Positions 29,623 through 40,632 of a DNA stretch of 64,000 nucleotides are shown here, in pieces. This stretch comes from Neoechinorhynchus agilis (lineage: Eukaryota > Acanthocephala): contig CM121342.1 of assembly GCA_051530055.1 (NCBI GenBank), positions 14,942,001-15,006,000 on the forward strand. Reading direction: 5' to 3'. Numbering within the stretch: position 1 is the stretch's first letter; every line of letters starts with the position of its first letter. Position numbers and translations under genes: made by a program. The notes beneath the pieces were generated by a model. That model saw only the letters and a list, made by a program, of their open reading frames with translations. It was not told the DNA's origin and did no database searches.

Positions 29623-32400
29623 TCAACCATCTTTGCACGATCGATACGGTTGGGCGGCATTGGATCCTTCAATACTTGCCTTCGTTTCAGCCAGTAGTTT
29701 TTCTTTTTGTGAGACGACCCCTTGAATTGTTTCCAACCTGGCTCGATTATTGTCAAATGCCTGCATCAACTCTGCTTTATATTTCGTCATTAGATCCTTG
29801 ACATCTAAACCGACTAGCGAATCGGCACTCATATTTTCCAATTGTTCCTCTGTCAGTTCTCCGTTTTCCGGAAGTAGTGATGAAAGTAAGGTTTTGACCG
29901 ATTTGCTCAGCTTAATAATCGTATCAACTTGTACTTCCCGACCGTACAGTATCGCGGACTTTTTTCCGTAAGATGGCGGTCGATAATCATCGTCTTCATT
30001 CTGGTGAACTCGCGATTTTCGACGAGGCAGCCGCGGTTTCTTTTCGACTGGTCTTCCACTATCTTCACTCGATGAAGTAGACTGCGAAGTAGACGACTCA
30101 ATTAGAAATGGTTGCCTCTTATAGGATTTCTTCAATATTGATCGTGGTTTTGATTGAGCGGTGTGATCAGCGACCTTCGATTTTTCTACGTCTCCGTCTA
30201 AGAATCGAACTGATCGATTCAATCCGCCTTTCGCGCAGTTCTCGTCCTCGTTATTACCGAGATCTTCAACGCTTTTAGATTTTAAGAGATTGATATCTTT
30301 TGGAACGGTCCCTTTTTGAATTTCGGGCAGCCTTTCCGGCAAATCACAATCATTTTGGTCTGGGTCCGCGTTCATGCTGCATTCCCAATCGCTGGGAACC
30401 TCAACGGAAGACGCAGGAGTTCCATAAGCATACACCCTCCACTTCAGACATTTGTCACATTGAGCAACTACGTTCATGCCGAAATTTCGTTTACGGACGA
30501 ATTTAGGTTCATCACTTGGTGCAATAACATCCGACCATTCTTTATTTGCTGGATATCCACATCGTAACCATAGTTCGACTTCGTCTTTTCCACGGTACTT
30601 TGTATCGAAAACATAGACGCTCATTGTCCGCATTATATTACGAAGTAAATATCGGTATTCGAGGTTGTTGGCAAATCCTTGTTTGTTGTGGGTTGGTTCA
30701 ATTACATCCTGGGGGATATTGATCACGCCAACGATTCCAGGTACGTTAAGATCAATGTCTTTTTCGTACATTGTAATCAATCGATTGCGGTTGTAAATGA
30801 AGACACCGTCACGACGACGATTGTGAATGTTAATTCCATATGTCGGCAGATTAAAACGTTGAAAGTTGAAAAATAAGCGTGCAAAGATCTCTAAGACTAA
30901 ATCAACATTTGATGAAAAATACATTTTTAGTGAATTCAAGGGCTCCTAAAAAATAAGACATTACTTCCTCTTGAAGTGCATTGGACTCGCCAGATTACGG
31001 CTATTGATAATGAACCCTTAAGTCAATCAAAAATGATCGCTAAATGGACTAATAATAAAATATTGGTTATTTTGCTTTTTTAATCAGTCTCTTATAAATT
31101 CAGGACTTCGTAAATTCTTAATTTCTTATGTACTCATAACTAATTTCTAAAACAAAAGTGGATGATTGGATGTACAACCCTAGTTGGCCACGCAAAAATG
31201 ATTTGTTATACATTACACTAGCGACTAAAAACGACGCTGAAATACATCGGGTTTTTAAATCCACCGATCTTAGGTGAACTTGAGAGTTTTTGGAATTCTT
31301 AGTGACCTTCTCTTCATGTCGACTTCATCTTTCCGTTTGGCTAACGTTGCTCGTTGCGATACTAGCATCATATTCCATTTTGTGTACTCGCTGCGAACTT
31401 GAGCATTAACAAACGCTTTTGGTCTCATGTCAACCAATTTGCTTTCCGTTTCTCGAACTCTATCTTCCATATGATTATAAGCTTCGATTGCAGCCTCAAG
31501 TTGTTTCTCAGTTTTTGACTTAAAGCGAACAGAGGAAAAAGTATACTCTCGTGGACGCAGCAAAGTATTAACAAATCTGACATTTTGAACCTTTTTGCCT
31601 TGAATGTACACTTTCATTCTTGGCTCATAATAGAGAATAGAAACGTATTTACGAAGCGAATACCTCTCTGGGTATAAAACCAGATCCGCCTCTGCCTCGG
31701 TTATATTCTCATTCGTTAACATAATATCATACGGATCGGTCTTCACATCAATCTCCGTTTTACCGGAATCAAGGAGGGCCAAGTTGAACACTACTATCAA
31801 GGTACCCGAAGAACCGGTTATTTTGTCAAACCGGTCTTTAATAATGTCCAAATTCTTGAAAGGACTATATTTGAAAATAACTGTCAACTCAGTATTGTGC
31901 ATATTTCGAGTTTTTCCTGCCTTCAAAATCGGCTGGAATGTATTGACGTCAAAGACAGGGATCGGAACTACAACTTCTTCAATCCCTTCAGATTCATGAA
32001 ATGTCCTTGACAACATTAGACATGTCAACTCATTGTTTCGTTTTGTGAACAGCATCATGTCCTTGCCGAGTCTCATCGATCCAGATTTAAGACCGTTACC
32101 ATACTGTCCTATTATAGTGCCATCATCACTAACGGAGCACTTCTCCGACCGTCCGAACGAAATTACATTTACGACTTCATCCATGGTCATGCCGTACCCG
32201 TTATCCAGAAAGCAAAGTGAAATTCCACCACGAACGTCTTTACACACTTCGGTAAAGATGTACAAACAACTTGATTTTGCATCCAGTGAATTGTCAATAA
32301 GCTCAGCAAATGCACCGAAAATAAACTCATGGGTTATGGAGTTTGTGTGAAGATAGTCAAATGTCACTTGAGCTTTGTGAAGCCGGTCATAGCACGCCAT
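29623..32400 (-). CDS. MORC2: MORC2-like GHKL ATPase with CW-type zinc finger
   Basis: Exon 1 (32400-31273) and exon 2 (30840-29623) total 2346 nt, 781 residues. N-terminal GHKL ATPase motifs are intact: AELIDNSLDAK, FLDNGYGM and GQYGNGLKSGSM (residues about 31-110). The S5-like domain is interrupted by a coiled coil (about 290-360), as in human MORC2, before RIPKTLKFT-YGINIHNRRR and THNKQGFANNLEYRYLLR. The CW finger follows near residues 500-550 (CDKCLKWRVY...VPSDWECSMN...CD), then an Arg/Lys/Ser-rich linker and a C-terminal coiled coil. MORC2 compacts chromatin and works with the HUSH complex in silencing retroelements in mammals. Human MORC2 has about 1030 residues, so this is shorter. The single intron is not GT-AG and has inverted-repeat ends. 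Confidence 0.88.
30841..31272 (-). other. Nonconventional intron with inverted-repeat ends (MORC2-like)
   Basis: Continuity KTLKFT|YGINI (human KELNFVFGVNI) requires excision of 432 nt beginning TAAGATCGG and ending GCCGACA. TCGGTGGATTTAAAA at the 5' end pairs with the 3' end (reverse complement TCGGCAGATTAAAA). TA can be assigned to either edge as a direct repeat. A GT-AG alternative using TTTTTTAG near 30947 has no in-phase GT donor. Confidence 0.75.
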
Positions 32401-32875
32401 TCGAACCGTATCTGGGGAAAACGGGAAAAACAGTGTAGGATTATTATCAAATTAAAGTCAATGCACAAAGGAGGAAGTGACGTAGAGGAAACAACGCAAC
32501 GAAAAGACAAACAACGGGAGACACTGTTGTTCTGAGCATTCCGGCACATCGTGCCGCATTGCTCACAACAACAGACCGAACAAGGAACCACAACATGAAA
32601 AACAAAAAGTTGGAGAGCGCGTAAATGTACAACTTAAGGCATATCTAAATGATTCTTTCGTATCAATTTTTAGCCAACTTCAAGTATTTCGAATCTAGTG
32701 ATTTAAAAGTTCGGCGTAAGCACTAAAATGCTTTCTCGTGAGGGAGAAGATTAGCTGTTTGCTTTGGCCTATGGGATGCACACTAGTTACTCTTATGGTC
32801 CCTTAAAGCGCTATTTTAACATGAAAGGACTGCATTTCATTTTCCCCAAAAAATCCTCGTTTAAGAAAACCAAAC
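32401..32875. other. Upstream region of the MORC2-like gene
   Basis: Presumed promoter and 5' UTR. Contains a local inverted repeat (GTTGTTCTGAGCATTCCGGC and GCCGCATTGCTCACAACAAC near 32524-32573). Nothing else recognised. Confidence 0.35.
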
Positions 32876-32879
32876 ATTT

Positions 32880-33110
32880 ATATTTATATCATAGAGTTCT
32901 ATTGGAATTTTGCGATGTTTTTCCCCCGGATTGTTGTTAGTGTTGATCATTTATTTAAAGTATTTCGTAAGCTTTTTGCTTACCTCTTCAATTACATTGT
33001 TTGCAAGTTAAGCTTAAACGACGGTCGAACTTACTTTGGGAGTTGGTGTCACGTACCTTGCAAGGCAAAAACAGCTAAGGAGTCAATGAGTACGTCAATT
33101 TAAGAGTATC
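32880..33110 (-). mobile_element. PLE 3' fragment with hammerhead-like tail
   Basis: Read on the minus strand it ends with TTGAAGA, an extra G, a perfect six-base stem II GTAAGC/GCTTAC around AAAAA, and GAAATACTTT (about 32985-32945). It matches the module at 21607, whose stem has a mismatch. Upstream text matches the C-terminal PLE block. It lies tail-first against the plus-strand PLE that follows. Confidence 0.6.
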
Positions 33111-33119
33111 AATCACTGA

Positions 33120-34160
33120 ACAACATATAACCATGTACCACTTACGGAAGCTTGAACAATTAAGACCAAGAACATTCGAAGAGCGCGATTATTTTGTACA
33201 TAGATCAAAACACACCTTTTCCTCAAGGGAACTTAATTTGCTGAACAAGGGAACGGACTATATTATGAACCATCAGATTCGATCTACTAAAATCTGATGT
33301 GATACAGAGCTTCTTATAAACTCACATCCAGATCTGATGATTTCAATAGTGGCCTATGGCAGGAAAGCTCGTAGTCAGAACGTTCACAACGATAATAACG
33401 AGATGGTACTTGTGAAGTCCCCGAAGGAATAGCCAGCAATAGTGATTTGCAAATCAGACAAAGGACGTGCTTTAGGAGCTGTGGATATGGAAGGTTATCA
33501 AAACGGGGCTTTGGATCTTAACTCGGACAAATTTGAGAGGCTGGCAAGAGATCCCACGAGACGTAGAGAAACTAAATTTAACGGTTTCCTCAGGAATTTG
33601 TTGAACCGGTCTGTGATCGGTCCTCAATTTTACAACATGACGCGATCATCATCGGCTAAATGTGCGTTTCTCTATCTTCTACAGAAGATACACAAACCCA
33701 TCCCGCAGTGCCCTCTAATTATAGCCAGTAATATGTCTTTCAATCATCGCCTATCCAAAAGGATCAATGCTTTATTGTCAATCGTTCTGCACAAGGCAAA
33801 GATAGCAAGCACTTCACCGTATCGCAAGGAGAACCTACCATGGGGACCACCATACTGATCAAATCATCAACCGATGAGGCATAAAATCTCGGCTGTCACT
33901 TCGTACTTCCGAAGAGCTTCTCTTATCTCATCTAATCGATTTGCATGGAGTAAGGATAGGGAAAGGATAGTACAGGAGCTGAAAATGAGGGGAGACAGCA
34001 ACTACCATCCGCACAACAACAAATCTTCTGCAATACCTGCATGCTTCGAAAGAGTGCACTTCATCGATGATGACACGAATCAAATGATTTACTCCATTAT
34101 GAGCAAGAAGGCTGGAATTCGTCTATACAATACTAAGGGAATCGCTCTCAGAATCACATT
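33120..34160 (+). mobile_element. Penelope-like element, N-terminal part with RT core deleted
   Basis: After an N-terminal helix-rich piece, IVICKSDKGRALGAVDMEGY is the PLE 'ADKGG' segment, and CAFLYLLQKIHKPIPQCPLI is the LPKIHKP motif. The catalytic palm is missing: the sequence jumps to LPWGPPY...HKISAVTSYFRRA and a following connector, as in the 14.3-kb copy. The GIY-YIG domain is replaced by LINE sequence at about 34.19 kb. Confidence 0.85.
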
Positions 34161-34184
34161 CAAGAGGAAGGCATCATTCGTTCC

Positions 34185-35800
34185 CAAACTTCTCCAACCT
34201 CCAAAAACTCCCCACCTAACTCTCTTAAAACTGCCCATCAATCACTCTTAAAGCTCCCCACTTTCTTTGATTACTTGCGCAAAAAACCTTATGCCAAAAG
34301 ACCTTTATTTCCAAAACATCGTTCCACCTCTACCACTCATACCTACCGCAAAACCAATCTTCCTAAACAACCATCGCAGCAGGCCTACAACAACCAACAA
34401 TATCATAATATATCATCTAACTACGGACCTACACATAACATCTTCCTCTCAGGTATCCCCGAAATCTCAACATTATCCTAATTAGACCTTCAGAAACACT
34501 ACATTCATCACCTTCATATTGTCTGTCGACAACTCCTTCCCGAATCATTTTTCTCTTTCCTTCCACGGCCTCCGACCAGCGCATTCCAAAATAAAACTCT
34601 TATAGCTCCCGCCCTCGTCAACTCAAAATCAATTTCCATCAACCAAACACTGCATCCTCCTTCCTTCAAAAGCGCTTCTTGTCAATCCTCTCTACCATAC
34701 GGAATATACCCAGATCGCTCACTTCAAATTGTGAACTACCGGAGAACAAGGAAAGACTCCTAATCTGTCACTCTCCTGTATAACTCCAAAGACAAATCCC
34801 ACCTCCCTGCCTCAACATCCAGACAACTTCAGCAAAGATAGATGCTGGCAAGTGTATGGATCGTTTTTCTAAATCAATAAAACGTGTTCATTATATCATT
34901 CGCCTATGCATAACCATATTATTTCCCCTTCAAATAACTTGTTACAAGCCAAAACCTACACTCAGAACTCACATGTAAATTTTTGGGCGCCTCCGAAAAT
35001 CCTCACTGTACGTTGGCAGAATCAAACATTGCCACTCACTCAAAAAAACGCTCAGAAACATATCCACCCAACTTTTTCCATCAGGCAATTCCCACAAATT
35101 TCATCCCCTTCAAGCTCTTGCAAACAACCATTTGCCTCCATTCTTTCTTATCCACTACCACCAACGCAGGAATTCTGGTCATTGTGGAAAGGTGGCTGCA
35201 CTCCTCCAATTCCGACATCGCCTTGATCCCTGGTTACATGTCTTCCCACTTTTACAGAGACGAAGGCGTATTAGATGGAGTCTTCATTTTCATTCGGTCT
35301 CACCTCCCTTACTCCCTCTCAACTTCTTACCAAAGTCGAAATTTAACCATTATCTTAATCCTTCGTCCTCCCTCACCGAATCTACAAATGGCATCACAAG
35401 AGATTGATGCAATTATAGCAAATCTTCTCTCGCTTGGTCTTTAACATCTAATCATTCTTGGTGATTTCAATAATCTTCCTACATCACTATCTTTCTTTGA
35501 CTTCGTCCAGTTAGTAAAATTTCCTACCCACCACTCCTCATCTCGATGAAATCTTTGCCAACATCAAGAGATACAAGGATGCTAATAAACTACCTCCAAT
35601 CTCATCCTCGGACCGTTACGCAATAATCCTCTCGCCCTCCGCTCCTGCTCAACTTCTATAGTCATCCCCCTTTACGGTCTGGTATAAGAGGGATCAACAC
35701 ATTTTCTCATTTACCAAATTGGTCTTGCGTAATCCCTCTTCACACAGAAAATCTATTTTTCACCCGAAGCCCTCGGAGGCTATTCTTTCTCTAACTAATA
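34185..35800 (+). mobile_element. LINE family A 5' part: ORF1 region and APE endonuclease
   Basis: The ORF1-like portion (34190-34850) repeats the 25.5-kb fragment. Then comes the start of an apurinic-type endonuclease: ILVIVERWLHSSNSDIALIP then GVFIFIRSHLPYSLS and LIILGDFNN-like text (to about 35480), typical of APE LINEs (ETWL...DSDI..P...DR.GGG). RT does not follow; a minus-strand copy begins at about 35.83 kb. Frames are broken. Confidence 0.75.
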
Positions 35801-35829
35801 TACTCTCCTCTTGCATGACCAATTGGAAA

Positions 35830-37015
35830 CAAAGAATTCTGAGAGATATGACTCGTTGGATGTCATTTGAAAGCTCGGGGTACGATGTTGGGTTGCGGGA
35901 GAATGAGGAGATCATTTCGAAGCATTTAGAGAAATTCAGGTAGAGTTTGTGATTGGTGCAGAAATCGTTTATGTGTGTGATTTCGTTGAAGGTTAGGGAA
36001 AGGGAGAGGTGAATGGTGATTGAGTGATGAGGGTTAGATCGTCGGCATATAAAAAAAGGTTAGGATGAGATGAAATATGCTTGAGGTCGTTAGGAAAATG
36101 CCTTTTGTGAGGGATAAAAAGCGAGCCAGCGGATCTTATACAATTTGAGACCAAAATAGGAGCATTCCCGGAATAGGAGTGGATAGCCACGGAGTCGAAT
36201 ACTTTCGATAAATTGAGTTGAATGAGACGGGTGACGTGAGAGAGATTATTGTCGAGGTTTCGTATGTCGAGGATGTTCGCTAAAAGGGAAGGATTAAATC
36301 GGGAAGACGAGGTATGGGTTGAACTTGGAGAGGCCGTGGAAAGATTTTGTGGTGAGTTTTTATGTGGATAGATATGATAAGAAAGTTGCGGATTGAAGAG
36401 TTTGTATCTCCGATTAAGAAAGCGGGAGGCTAAAGGGATTTTTGGAGGCAATGCGCATAACAGTTGATGTGGGGAGGAATAGTAGAGTGAACGTCGGGGA
36501 AAAGGAGTTGGCCGACACGAAGGATTTTGTGACGGTGGTGTGAATCAGCGGCGACAGGATTTGTAACAGGGCTTCCGGCATGTAATTTTAGAATCATTAA
36601 GTACTATATGCGGAATATCCTCTAAGGATGGTACCAAGTCCCTAATAATTCTCGAAATATTCGCAGTCTTTTGAACACCAATCGTTTCTAACGAATCTTC
36701 GTATGTGTTTACCATACTTATGGAATCTACCAAAACCGCATTCTTCTATCCGATTTCTGTAAATCTTTAGCCTGTTTCTGAGAATTCCCCTTTGGAAGCT
36801 TTTTCTGCCTCTTTGAACCGTTAGATTTATTCGCTTTGCAATTTTCGACTTCGACTGTACTTTTCGCACTTAATAGCCTCCGTTAATATATCCTTAACTG
36901 TTTTCATCGCTTCAATTAAAGAACCTATTAGAGAATCAGTAACTCGTTCAAAGCACTTCTTTAGCGCAACATCAATAAGAGTATAATACTTACCCGAGCT
37001 ACCTTCGCTGTTCAT
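35830..37015 (-). mobile_element. LINE family A copy: ORF1-like and partial reverse transcriptase
   Basis: On the minus strand 36451-35993 encodes an RT piece (IQLNLSKVFDSVAIHSY, motif A with Asp changed to Asn, and LYADDLTLIT, motif C). Upstream, 37015-36545 encodes helical text resembling the ORF1 of the 47-48 kb copy (IEAMKTVKDILTEAI versus QACFTEAIMVFERK). The endonuclease is missing, so the element is internally deleted and inactive. Confidence 0.7.
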
Positions 37016-37129
37016 ATATTTGTTGAGAGAGTAAACGATGAGAGAGATTGATGTTGAGAGAGAGGATGAAAGGTTGGATGCAGATTTTACCGAGGTTCTT
37101 AATTTATGATGTTAAGATTTCGGTAGCAA

Positions 37130-37650
37130 GTAGCTACTCGCCAATGGTCGCAAACAATCAGCTTGAGGCTAACCTTTGGTAGCGGGAATTCATAACTCCT
37201 TAATTTCAGATTCTTGTGACTTGGTGAAACGAATTCGATTAGGGTGCTTGGCTCAACGCTCTACCAATCCAACGAGACAGTAAGGATCGCAGTGTCCCTG
37301 AGACTTGGGGTATCGATGTGTACATCCCATTGCTGCCATTGCGGAGAGACCATCGGACCGTCGGGACGCAATGTCTCTGTCGGCAATCAGGCTGAAGGTA
37401 CTCACGATACGCCGAAGTGCACGCAATTCTTAGTCCTTGCAGCAAGCAACATAAAATTCGCCGCCATTAAACCGGGGGGAGCAGAAGCCGCCGCAGAGGA
37501 TCGCAAAGCCGCGGTCGAAATCACTATTTCGTCCCTCGTATGATCGAGACACACGGTTTTTCGGTACGGCGACGCAAGACCTGGTTAATCAATCGTCTAA
37601 GAGACTTGGACGAATCACTGACGATCCAAGGGCATGGTTATTTCTCCTGT
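37130..37650 (+). mobile_element. RLE-type element fragment with deletions
   Basis: Starts at GGTCGCAAACAATCAG, matching 24494. Encodes VRIAVSLRLGVSMCTSHCCH and a damaged finger, then a jump to KPGGAEAAAEDRKA. The endonuclease core is deleted. From 37651 to 38400 I see no supported feature. Confidence 0.75.
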
Positions 37651-38400
37651 TTTGCACCCGCCCTGACGACCATTACACCGGGACGGCAGCTGAATAATCC
37701 AGAGCATTGGCATGAATGTTTGTCAACTTTTACTGTGTTGATAGAAAATTTAGTTTCGCTACCTTTCTTGACTATCGTCACAGATCCAGCTGAATTTGTC
37801 ACATTAGGTCTGTCAATTAATATCCGTCTTGGTCGGCTGGCTAATCCATTATTTATTTACGGCATTCTATGCATTTAAAAACTCTACGCATAGTGTAAAA
37901 ACTCACTTTTTTACTCGATGTTTTTTCTGTGATCTCGATTCGTGTTGTGCGAACGATATAAAGATGATCCCTCTAATATTTATGAATGTACTTGAAAGTA
38001 ATATCCATTCCGATTATTCAGTAAGCTCGAAAAAATTGAGCAAAAGTAGCATGATCTAGAATGTTTTTATTTGAACATTTTTCAGAAAATTGAAGGCACT
38101 TTTCAGAACCGTTCCCTTATCAATAAATTTGTCTTTAAAAGTTAATCCATAATTTCTAAGTGAAACTTTACATGATGAAAATCGAGAATTTGTATTTAGC
38201 GTGGATCTGTTGTGTGTCAAAATGAAGCAGTCAGTCGTGTGCAATCCATCGCCTGAGGTTCGTATATGCGACCTACTTTTTTATGTAATAAAGTAAAGTT
38301 TCAATGATATTCTGTGATCAAAGATATCGGCGTTACAAGGCCGCTTCCTTGTATATCGCTTTTAAACGTATTCATAGTACTTAGAAACGGTGAACGGGAA

Positions 38401-40606
38401 AATATACTAGCCCATATTTAGAGCACAAGGATTCGGCCTTAAGATTGTCTCTTTTGTTGGTTGCACGCACTCTTCTGACCGGAAATCAACTGATGAATTG
38501 CCTGGGCTAGGACTTGATGACGCCGCCAGTCTTCCTTTCGCTGCTGATCTCGTGCGTGTTCTTCCTAGGAACATTCTGAAACGGATCCCAAAGGGCGCAC
38601 GATATCTAGTAACTAAAGGATTCACCACACTTCTGCTGGGCTGCTTCTAGTGAAATTCAGAGTCCTCTTAGACACGGCTCTTTGCTTTCCCCAGACTTGT
38701 ACTTTCCGCTGGTGACAGTTCGGAGGAGTTCCTTACTGTGGTAATCAAAAGAGGCCTCGTTTCCTTTGAGAAAAGTTTCTCGAGCACTCGTCGTTTAGCA
38801 AAGGAGGATCCCAGACAACGTGCGAATGAGACTAAATGCCACCGAACATCTACGAAACCGCTTGGTGAGCGCGTATCGTCAAAACTCGCTGATGGAGATG
38901 TTCGGAAGCTGTCCGTATTTTGTCCCCCTCTGATACATTTGCAAGTCATTCGCCCTCTACACTTCAGGGTTTAAAGTTGAAGCATCCACAAAGTACAACC
39001 CAAACATAAATTCCTACATGTTCCGTCCCTCAAAGACACTCCACTTCGACAGTTGAACTGAGAATGGCCATATCAGACTTCGCCAATGGCTCTGGCCATG
39101 GCCTCGATGGGCTTCGTCCTCAGCACCTTAAGGATATGATATCGCTCTTAGTTGGAGATGCAGACCACTTTCTTGCTACTCATCGTTGTCGACTAGCCGA
39201 AGAAAATTTACATCCGCGGGCAATTGAGTTATTTTTTGGTGCATCTTTGTGCGCTTTGAACAAAAAGACTGGTGGGATTTGTCCCATCGCCGTTGGCTCT
39301 GCTCTACGTCGGCTCGCAGGTAAAATAATTTGTAAGCATATTGCAGAAGGGATAGGGCAGCAACTTCGCCCTGTCCAACTGGGATGCTGCACACCCTGCG
39401 GGTACGCCGTGTGTGATTTTGAAGTGCGACTTTACAAATGCCTTCAATTCCATTCACCGCACCGCTTTGTTTGAGGCACTCAAAAGTCACGCGCCAAAAG
39501 CTTTTTCTTATTTTCTCAACGCATACGGGACTCCGACTCCTTCGCTGAGTACAGCAAGGAGACCCTCTCGGACCAATCGCATTCTCCCTAACATTAAATC
39601 CAATAGTGCGCTCTCTCCAGTCCAGCTTTAACGCTTAGTACCTGGATGACGCTACGCCCGGAGGTGGTCCCTCCGTAGTACTGCGCAATCTGGAGGCACT
39701 GGTAAGGCAGACTGCGAGATTGGGCGTTATTTGAAGGGAGTCGGGATCTGTTAAAACGTATATTGGGACCCAAGTTCTGTTTAGCGAAAGAATTTCTAGT
39801 GGCTGTCCAGGAATGGTAGTGAATAAAGCAGTCTATCTAGGATAAACCTTTAGTCGCCCGAGCTCATAGTTCTCTAATTTCAGGCTCTCGCGACGAGGTC
39901 GACCGCGCTAGATTGCCGGCAGTCTCTACAAGAGAATCGGGAGCATGGTTAGAAGCCCTACCCATTGCATCCGTGGGAACACTCCTCGTAGACGAAGCAG
40001 TTCGGATCGGAGTGCCCCTCAGTTTATTCCTACCGATTTGTGTCGAACATCGTTGCCGGTGTGGAATGATCGTGGATTCACTGGGGAGACATGGTCTTGT
40101 TTGAAACAAATCAGGGGGTCGTTTCTCACGGCATGCTAAATTGAACGACGTAATTTCGCGTGCCCCCAAATACGGTGAACGTCCCAAACCTTTTAGAGCC
40201 AAGCAACCTGTGCAGGCTAGATGTTCGTCGTCCGGATGGCGTCACCGTATTCCCGTGACGCGAAGGCAAATGTCTTCTCTTGGACGCCACGTGTGTAGAC
40301 ACGTCCGCGGCAAGCAACAGAAAGTTTGCGGTGCAGTCTCTAGGGGGAGCGGCTACTGCCGCGAAGGACCGAAAGGTGGCGAAATATAAAGAATTAAGTA
40401 GGTCTCACGTTTTTGTATCCTTCGGAGCGGAGACTCTTGGTGCGCTCGGTAGCTCGGCACTTAGATATACGAAGGAGTTATCGAGTAGACTCCAGGCCAA
40501 GAAAGGAAATACAGGAGCTGGTGCCTTCCTGCGCCAAAACATTGGTCTCGCGATCCAAAGAGGAAACGCAGCGAGTGTGGTCGCGATCACTGAGGGGAGA
40601 CCGATA
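38401..40606 (+). mobile_element. RLE-type non-LTR element, long but degenerate copy
   Basis: The copy retains the 5' coding region (NILKRIPKGARYLVTKGFTT, RVSSKLADGDVRKLSVF, and FANGSGHGLDGLRPQHLKDM before the RT), a palm piece (CPIAVGSALRRLAGKIICKH, DFTNAFNSIHRTALFEALKS), a garbled YLDD region near 39640, and the C-terminal part: STRESGAWLEALPIASVG, CRCGMIVDSLGRHGLV and AIQRGNAASVVAITEG. Frameshifts occur near 39410, 40105 and 40280. Its 3' end at about 40606 coincides exactly with the edge of the duplicated LRR segment. Confidence 0.85.
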
Positions 40607-40632
40607 GAATTACACTTCTTTAGAAAAACAAT

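Noticed and set aside
29623-30939. A separate CW-domain gene distinct from the ATPase gene at 31.3-32.4 kb
   Set aside because: The second frame begins mid-domain (YGINIHNRRRDGVFIY) and completes the S5 part of the ATPase gene; together they form a standard MORC architecture.
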